DNA of 12,600 nucleotides from an uncultured Bacilli bacterium (GTDB taxonomy: Bacteria > Bacillota_I > Bacilli_A > RFN20 > CAG-826), in assembly GCA_934162685.1 (NCBI GenBank), contig CAKPJO010000029.1, forward strand, positions 1 to 12,600. The letters run 5' to 3'. The notes beneath the pieces are model-generated. The model was given only the letters and a program-made list of their open reading frames with translations. It was not told the origin of the DNA and did not search any database. A program made the translations under genes and the position numbers. Below are positions 9,001-12,600 of the stretch, piece by piece. Numbering within the stretch: the stretch's first letter is position 1; every line of letters begins with the position of its first letter.

Positions 9001-9030
9001 AAAAAAACGTCCTAGTATAAATAAGGACGT
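9001..9030 (-). terminator. T-box regulatory terminator
   Basis: On the minus strand ACGTCCT (9030-9024) pairs with AGGACGT (9013-9007) across a ten-base loop and is followed by seven U. It lies directly downstream of the T-box core, which would form the competing antiterminator when uncharged tRNA-Ile is bound. The ileS Shine-Dalgarno follows about ten bases later. Confidence 0.9.
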
Positions 9031-9220
9031 CATTAAACGCGGTACCACCTTAATTGCTTAAAAACTAAGCCACTTCATTAAGTCTTAACGCGACTAACGT
9101 ATTATTCTACATATCGAATAATCTCTCCAAAGTGATATGTTTTAAATAATCTTAAATGACCTTGCACCAATCGTCATCTCGCTAATAAGTTAACATTAAA
9201 ACACGTGTCTTTATCATCGA
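9001..9220 (-). promoter_or_regulatory. T-box riboswitch leader of ileS (isoleucine)
   Basis: Leader RNA that binds uncharged tRNA-Ile and turns on ileS when charged tRNA is scarce. Read on the minus strand it has a Stem I apical region with TTGGTGCAAGG (about 9170-9160), flanked by GATGAC and GTCATT arms. A specifier region ACATATCACTTTGGAG follows, with the Ile codon ATC at 9136-9134. Next come a hairpin (ATTATTC/GAATAAT), the T-box core AAGGTGGTACCGCG (9051-9038), and the terminator just before the ileS Shine-Dalgarno. The core sequence, the Ile codon in the expected place and the gene downstream agree. The 5' boundary is approximate. Confidence 0.93.
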
Positions 9221-9229
9221 TTTACGTAA

Positions 9230-9260
9230 ATATTATTAAATAATAATATTCAGTTGTCAA
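9230..9260 (-). promoter_or_regulatory. Candidate promoter of the ileS operon
   Basis: A perfect -35 TTGACA (9260-9255, minus strand) starts nine bases after the sepF stop. The best -10 is TAATAT (9235-9230) with a 19-base spacer; TTAATA with a 15-base spacer is the alternative. The exact -10 is uncertain in this A/T-only stretch, but the position just upstream of the T-box leader is right. Confidence 0.55.
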
Positions 9261-9268
9261 GTTTTTTC

Positions 9269-9583
9269 CTAGTCTAGTACAGAAAATAAGTAAATATTAT
9301 CTTCTAGTTTAGTTCTTGTTCCGCTTAAGGAATAAATAACTCCTGACAAAAAATCAATTACTCGATATTTATCTTTTAACGCTAGTGAAGATAAATTGAC
9401 AATTATGCTTTGTCTTAAAAATAAATTACTAGCGATATTTTCAATTTCATAATAAGAAGTGACATTATAAACAATAGGTGCCACTTTTTTAATTTGGACT
9501 TCTTTCTTTTTTGGCATCTTAAAAGTATCGCTATCGCTAGAATTAGGTAGCAACACTTCCTTTATTAAACTTTTTATTGACAT
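9269..9583 (-). CDS. sepF: Cell division protein SepF
   Basis: Membrane-associated partner of FtsZ that bundles protofilaments and helps anchor the Z-ring. The 104 residues contain the SepF (DUF552) core from about residue 35 to the end: a tyrosine-rich helix start (YNVTSYYEIENIAS), SIIVNLSSL, then RVIDFLSGVIYSLSGT, the most conserved stretch of the family. The N-terminus (MSIKSLIKEVLL) fits the amphipathic membrane-binding helix. The B. subtilis protein is about 150 residues; the difference is mainly a shorter linker after the helix. The ATG lies nine bases after the sigG stop with an AAAAGGA site overlapping that stop, so it looks co-transcribed with sigG. No terminator is seen after it; the ileS promoter begins immediately. 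Confidence 0.88.
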   Translation of the reverse strand: MSIKSLIKEVLLPNSSDSDTFKMPKKKEVQIKKVAPIVYNVTSYYEIENIASNLFLRQSIIVNLSSLALKDKYRVIDFLSGVIYSLSGTRTKLEDNIYLFSVLD

Positions 9584-9592
9584 ATTTTCCTT

Positions 9593-10366
9593 TTAAAAAT
9601 AATTTTTTAGTGCTTTTAAAGCATTTTTTTCTAATCTTGATACTTGAGCTTGGGATATTGAAAATTCTTTAGCAATCTCAAATTGAGTTAATCCATCATA
9701 ATATCTTTTTTCAATGATTTGTTTTTCAATTTTACTTAAATGTTTTAATCCTTCCTCTAAAGATAAATGATTGCTAATTTTTTCATTAATATTTATATCA
9801 TCGCTAATAGTATCAGAAAGTTCTAATGATTCATCAAAATCATTATATAAGGGTTCTGAAAGAGAAGATACATTATTAATGGCTTCTAAAGCCTCAATAA
9901 CTTCATAGTTCGTCAAATTTAAAATACGTGCAATTTCCTCATTAGATGGTTCCTTTTGATATTTTGCAATATATTCTTCTTTCACTTTCATCGCTTGATA
10001 AGCACGATCTTTAATTTGACGGGAAACACGCATAAAGGAATTATCGCGTAAATATCTTTTTATTTCTCCAAGAATCATTGGTACGGCATATGTAGAAAAT
10101 TTAACTTCTTGCGTTAAGTCAAAATTATCAATTGCCTTCATTAAGCCAATAATACCTATTTGAAATATATCATCCATATTATCAACGCGCTTAGAAAACT
10201 TATTTACTAATGATAGCACTAGTTTTAGATTTCCTAAAATTAATTCATCTTTTTTTGATTTGTCACCATTATGATAACTAATTAATAGTTCCCGCGTTTT
10301 ATTAGGCGACAAAGCCACTAACTTGCCTGTATCCACTCCCGTTAGAACTACCTTATGTTCAGCCAA
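9593..10366 (-). CDS. sigG: RNA polymerase sporulation sigma factor G (late forespore)
   Basis: Directs late gene expression in the forespore after engulfment. The 257-residue protein has the sigma-70 regions expected. Region 2 includes NLKLVLSLVNKF and DDIFQIGIIGLMKAIDNFD, with KFSTYAVPMILGEIKRYLRDN as the -10 recognition part. Region 3 follows, then region 4 with a helix-turn-helix ending in SISQAQVSRLEK. The N-terminal GVDTGKL and the MRVSRQIKD stretch are diagnostic for sigma-G rather than sigma-F. The start is TTG (10364-10366). No ATG lies between it and GVDTGKL, and the distance to that motif equals the B. subtilis protein as I recall it. A GAGGTG site sits eight bases upstream, partly inside a hairpin. 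The gene follows sigE by 34 bases, the conserved sporulation order. It may be read both from the spoIIG promoter and from a forespore promoter that I could not identify. Confidence 0.95.
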   Translation of the reverse strand: MAEHKVVLTGVDTGKLVALSPNKTRELLISYHNGDKSKKDELILGNLKLVLSLVNKFSKRVDNMDDIFQIGIIGLMKAIDNFDLTQEVKFSTYAVPMILGEIKRYLRDNSFMRVSRQIKDRAYQAMKVKEEYIAKYQKEPSNEEIARILNLTNYEVIEALEAINNVSSLSEPLYNDFDESLELSDTISDDININEKISNHLSLEEGLKHLSKIEKQIIEKRYYDGLTQFEIAKEFSISQAQVSRLEKNALKALKNYF

Positions 10367-10371
10367 GTTTA

Positions 10372-10395
10372 TGACACCTCTATATTAGTGTGTCA
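10372..10395 (-). promoter_or_regulatory. Hairpin overlapping the sigG ribosome binding site
   Basis: On the minus strand TGACAC (10395-10390) is a perfect complement to GTGTCA (10377-10372), with a 12-base loop. The sigG Shine-Dalgarno GAGGTG (10380-10375) has its last three bases in the stem and the first three in the loop. The hairpin would therefore reduce ribosome access to the weak TTG start. There is no U-run after it, so it is not a terminator. I recall a similar leader hairpin and a non-ATG start being reported for B. subtilis sigG. Confidence 0.6.
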
Positions 10396-10400
10396 ATTAA

Positions 10401-11093
10401 TTAATATTTTAAACCTACTTTCAATTTCTTTAAGATCTTTTTTTCTAATCTTGATATATAGCTTTGTGAAATACCAAGAAATTCAGCAACTTCTTTTTGG
10501 GTTAGTTCTTCTTTACCATCTAATCCAAATCGTAAAGCTAATATTTCTTGTTCACGAGGTTTTAATTTTGAAATTTCTTCGTGCAGTGAGTTGCGGGTTT
10601 CTTCATCGAATAATTCCTTATTAATCTCATTTTCATCGGTCGCTAAAATATCAGCGATAAGAAGTTCATTGCCTTCTTTATCACGGTTAAGAGGTTCATC
10701 AAGGCTTACTTCATTTTTCATACGTGATTTTTTTCTAAGATACATTAATATTTCATTATCAATACACCTAGATGCATAAGTTGCTAATTTTATGTTTTTA
10801 TCACATTTAAAAGTTGATATAGCCTTAATAAGGCCTAAAGTTCCAATCGAAATTAAATCTTCTAAATCATAAATATTATTTTCATATCGCTTAGCCACAT
10901 AGACTACTAAACGTAAATTATGTTCAATTAGCTTGTTCCTTGCTTCTAATGAACCTAATTTATATTCGGATAATGCTTTTTCTTCTTCCTCTTTACTTAA
11001 TGGAGGTAAAAGATTTTCTGACCCATTTATATAATAAACAGAATCATTTAAATGGAATAATTTTTTAAGAAAACGAATAATTCTTTTAAACAT
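10401..11093 (-). CDS. sigE: RNA polymerase sporulation sigma factor E precursor (early mother cell)
   Basis: Controls early mother-cell transcription during sporulation and is made as inactive membrane-tethered pro-sigma-E. Starting at the ATG at 11091-11093 the product has 230 residues. Its N-terminus MFKRIIRFLKKLFHLNDS is a basic, amphipathic pro-sequence. The mature start VYYINGSENLLPPLSKEEE closely matches B. subtilis sigma-E. Region 2 shows NLRLVVYVAKRYEN, EDLISIGTLGLIKAI and KLATYASRCIDNEILMYLR. Region 4 ends with LGISQSYISRLEK. The frame is open 11 codons further upstream, but GGGAG seven bases before this ATG and the end of spoIIGA two bases before it decide the start. It pairs with spoIIGA, whose product cleaves the pro-sequence. 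The pro-sequence is about eight residues shorter than in B. subtilis. Confidence 0.95.
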   Translation of the reverse strand: MFKRIIRFLKKLFHLNDSVYYINGSENLLPPLSKEEEEKALSEYKLGSLEARNKLIEHNLRLVVYVAKRYENNIYDLEDLISIGTLGLIKAISTFKCDKNIKLATYASRCIDNEILMYLRKKSRMKNEVSLDEPLNRDKEGNELLIADILATDENEINKELFDEETRNSLHEEISKLKPREQEILALRFGLDGKEELTQKEVAEFLGISQSYISRLEKKILKKLKVGLKY

Positions 11094-11095
11094 AA

Positions 11096-11845
11096 TCACA
11101 CTCCCAAATAGGCATTTAATAAACACTCACAACCAAAGAAATTTTTCCCATCATCCGTTATAGCCACATAAACATCACTTTCTTTTTTATCATCAAGCAT
11201 AATACTTGCTTTATAAAGCTTACTAATGCTTTGACCTGATATAGTTTGATATGTGATTTCTTCAAATTTATCAGGCAAAGTAAATGGAAAATAAGCGCGT
11301 TTAAAAAATATTACTGGTAATCCTTTATATTTTAAGGTATTACCTGTATCATAATATCCTTTTACAATAGCTTTTTCGTTATTAAATCGCATGATAAATT
11401 TTAACTTATAGTTTCCTAGGTGATACACTTGATCCACTAAAATACTTATAAGTTTTAAAACTAAAAATGATAGGGGTATGCTTATTAACGCTAATAAGCC
11501 TTTAACTTCGGTAATTGCCACGACTGCTTTTATAAAACGAACATTTGGTGATAAAAAAGTCATAATAAATGCTTCATAATAATAACTAAATAAATAGGTA
11601 ATAAGTGGTGTGATAAAATGACTTTTAAAAAACAAAATGAACAAGACCATCGGAACTAGTATCATTAACAAAATACCTAACCACTTCGAGCAATATAACG
11701 TCAAGATCGTTGGGGTCATGAAAATAATGAATTTGCATATACCTGATATTTTTAAACGACTTTCATTTACGACATTAACAAAGGATAGTGCAAATAGCAT
11801 TATTAAGATATGTGTGATAATACTTAAATCCAAATAGAAGTTCAT
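11096..11845 (-). CDS. spoIIGA: SpoIIGA, sporulation aspartic protease that processes pro-sigma-E
   Basis: Membrane protease in the mother cell at the septum that removes the sigma-E pro-sequence on a signal from the forespore (SpoIIR). Counted from the alternative GTG at 11854, the N-terminal half (about 5-140) holds roughly five hydrophobic segments. The C-terminal soluble half carries the retropepsin-like motif YYDTGNTL, with catalytic Asp169 (Asp166 from the preferred start). I prefer the ATG at 11843-11845 (MNFYLDL, matching the family start MKIYLD): GGTGAT lies just upstream. Length is 249 residues, shorter than the roughly 309 in B. subtilis, but the protease motif and all hydrophobic segments are present. 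The next gene is its substrate sigE, separated by two bases. A Spo0A-type site lies upstream. The call rests on the motif, topology and neighbours together. Confidence 0.92.
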   Translation of the reverse strand: MNFYLDLSIITHILIMLFALSFVNVVNESRLKISGICKFIIFMTPTILTLYCSKWLGILLMILVPMVLFILFFKSHFITPLITYLFSYYYEAFIMTFLSPNVRFIKAVVAITEVKGLLALISIPLSFLVLKLISILVDQVYHLGNYKLKFIMRFNNEKAIVKGYYDTGNTLKYKGLPVIFFKRAYFPFTLPDKFEEITYQTISGQSISKLYKASIMLDDKKESDVYVAITDDGKNFFGCECLLNAYLGV

Positions 11846-11859
11846 GAATATCACCGTTT

Positions 11860-11895
11860 ATATTATCTAATATAAACTAGTAATATTTTGTCGAA
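11860..11895 (-). promoter_or_regulatory. Spo0A box and candidate spoIIG promoter
   Basis: A perfect 0A box, TTTGTCGAA, is at 11887-11895 on the plus strand, about 40 bases upstream of the spoIIGA start. In the transcription direction it reads TTCGACAAA and sits where a -35 would be. GATAAT (11867-11862) is a possible -10, 22 bases from TTCGAC. TAATAT two bases on (11865-11860) and TATATT (11874-11869) are alternatives. Spo0A~P activation of spoIIG through 0A boxes, with an unusually long spacer, is established in B. subtilis, so the site fits its neighbours well. Only one box is obvious here. Confidence 0.65.
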
Positions 11896-11904
11896 GTTTA
11901 AGGG

Positions 11905-11939
11905 CAAATAAAAAATGGCACTTAATTAAAAATGCCATC
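11905..11939 (-). terminator. Intrinsic terminator after ftsZ
   Basis: Minus-strand ATGGCA (11938-11933) pairs with TGCCAT (11920-11915) around a 12-base loop and is followed by six U and a T-rich tail. It begins 13 bases after the ftsZ stop and insulates the sporulation operon from ftsZ transcription. The stem is short, six base pairs, so readthrough is possible. Confidence 0.65.
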
Positions 11940-11951
11940 AACTATTATTTA

Positions 11952-12600
11952 CTAATCGTTACGTTTTAAGAAAGAAGATAATATAGATGAATGACGTTCA
12001 TCATTAGTTTCTTCTTTTTCTTCCGGTTTACTTTCTTCTTTCTTTTCTTCTTTATTAAAGAATTGGCGGCTACCAAATTGTGGGATAGCCGTGAAATCAT
12101 ATTCCTCAGCAAAATCAGTAGCAATAATACTTACTAAAATTTGATCATCTAATTGGTTATTAATAGAAACGCCAAACTTAATATCTAAGTCTTCGCCAGT
12201 TGCGTCTATAATAGAACGCACAGCTTCTTGGGCCTCAAATAATGACACTGACGCTCCACAAGTAATCGATACAATTGCTCTTCTAGCGCCATTAATAGAT
12301 GCTTCAAGTAATGGGGAAGCCATTGCGCCTTGAGCAGCATCAATCGCTTTATTAGGTCCTTCTCCTTGACCAAAGCCAATTAAGGAAATACCAGAATTTT
12401 GTAATGTATTACGAACATCAGCAAAATCAAGATTAATTACCGAAGACATAAGAATTAAATCAGTAACAGTTTTAACTGATTGAGCTAAAACTTTATCAGC
12501 CTCTGCAAAAGCATTTTGGACACTACATTGTCCGTTCATCATTAATAATTTATCATTAGAAACAACGATAATTGCATCCACATTTTCTTTTAATTTGCTT
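11952..12600 (-). CDS. ftsZ: Cell division GTPase FtsZ, C-terminal part (5' end beyond window)
   Basis: Tubulin-like GTPase that forms the Z-ring. About 215 residues are present; the frame is open through the right edge, where it reads SKLKENVDAIIVVSNDKLL, the start of the linking region after the GTP-binding domain. The tubulin T7 loop region is recognisable as VINLDFADVRNTL, with the catalytic-loop aspartates needed by the neighbouring subunit. SLIGFGQGEG, AAQGAMASPLLEASI and SLFEAQEAV follow the family order. A charged linker rich in Glu and Lys leads to the C-terminal SILSSFLKRND, which fits the conserved peptide that binds FtsA and SepF. Two places differ from common FtsZ sequences: SITCGASVSL in place of the usual N-I-T-G-G strand, and GARRAI in place of GAxGVL. 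The gene heads the cluster conserved in Bacilli, followed by spoIIGA. Confidence 0.97.
   Translation of the reverse strand, partial: SKLKENVDAIIVVSNDKLLMMNGQCSVQNAFAEADKVLAQSVKTVTDLILMSSVINLDFADVRNTLQNSGISLIGFGQGEGPNKAIDAAQGAMASPLLEASINGARRAIVSITCGASVSLFEAQEAVRSIIDATGEDLDIKFGVSINNQLDDQILVSIIATDFAEEYDFTAIPQFGSRQFFNKEEKKEESKPEEKEETNDERHSSILSSFLKRND

Noticed and set aside
10380..10440. A sigma-F/sigma-G type promoter ahead of sigG (GTTTA followed by GACACACTAA)
   Set aside because: The -10 part matches too few positions of the consensus, and transcription from it would start too near the ribosome binding site.
3697..11098. Mollicute genetic code with TGA as tryptophan
   Set aside because: TGA ends the genes at 3697 and 11096 exactly where the next gene begins, and conserved tryptophans checked (for example in the RHS and ileS genes) are TGG.
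11094..11126. Upstream sigE start adding 11 residues
   Set aside because: It lies inside the end of spoIIGA. The ATG at 11093 has GGGAG seven bases upstream and gives the expected pro-sequence.

Overview
This window is an A+T-rich chromosomal segment in which every supported gene lies on the minus strand, so the biological order runs from the right edge to the left. It most resembles a spore-forming, low-G+C Firmicute, probably in the class Bacilli near the Erysipelotrichia/Mollicutes side. Three points support this. The gene set follows the Bacillus ftsZ - spoIIGA - sigE - sigG - sepF - ileS - lspA - rluD (ylyB) order. The sporulation factors are unmistakable. TGA is used as a stop (ends of the genes at 3697 and 11096) while the Trp residues examined are TGG, so this is not a code-4 mollicute. 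The species cannot be named from sequence alone.

Right part (12600 to 9269), division and sporulation: the 3' part of ftsZ with a terminator, then a promoter region with a perfect Spo0A box (TGTCGAA) ahead of spoIIGA-sigE. SpoIIGA is the membrane aspartic protease that activates pro-sigma-E. It is followed by sigG, the late forespore sigma factor, which starts at TTG behind a hairpin that covers part of its ribosome binding site. sepF follows nine bases later. Compared with B. subtilis, the genes between sigG and ileS are reduced to sepF alone; ylmD/ylmE-, ylmG-, ylmH- and divIVA-type genes are absent here.

Middle part (9260 to 4746), housekeeping operon: a promoter, an isoleucine-type T-box leader (specifier ATC, T-box core, intrinsic terminator), then ileS, lspA and a RluD-family pseudouridine synthase. 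These are packed with gaps or overlaps of a few bases and closed by an intrinsic terminator.

Left part (4678 to 1), accessory pair: a candidate promoter drives a 307-residue protein with a C-terminal nucleotidyltransferase (GS...DSDID) domain and a faintly Fic-like middle region. It overlaps by ATGA the start of a very large RHS/YD-repeat protein, of which the first 1233 codons are in the window with no in-frame stop; it continues past the left edge. The RHS protein also holds a carbohydrate-binding-like insert and a LamG-like domain. This coupled nucleotidyltransferase/RHS pair is the least explained and most interesting part of the window. No rRNA, tRNA, CRISPR array, insertion sequence or prophage was seen.
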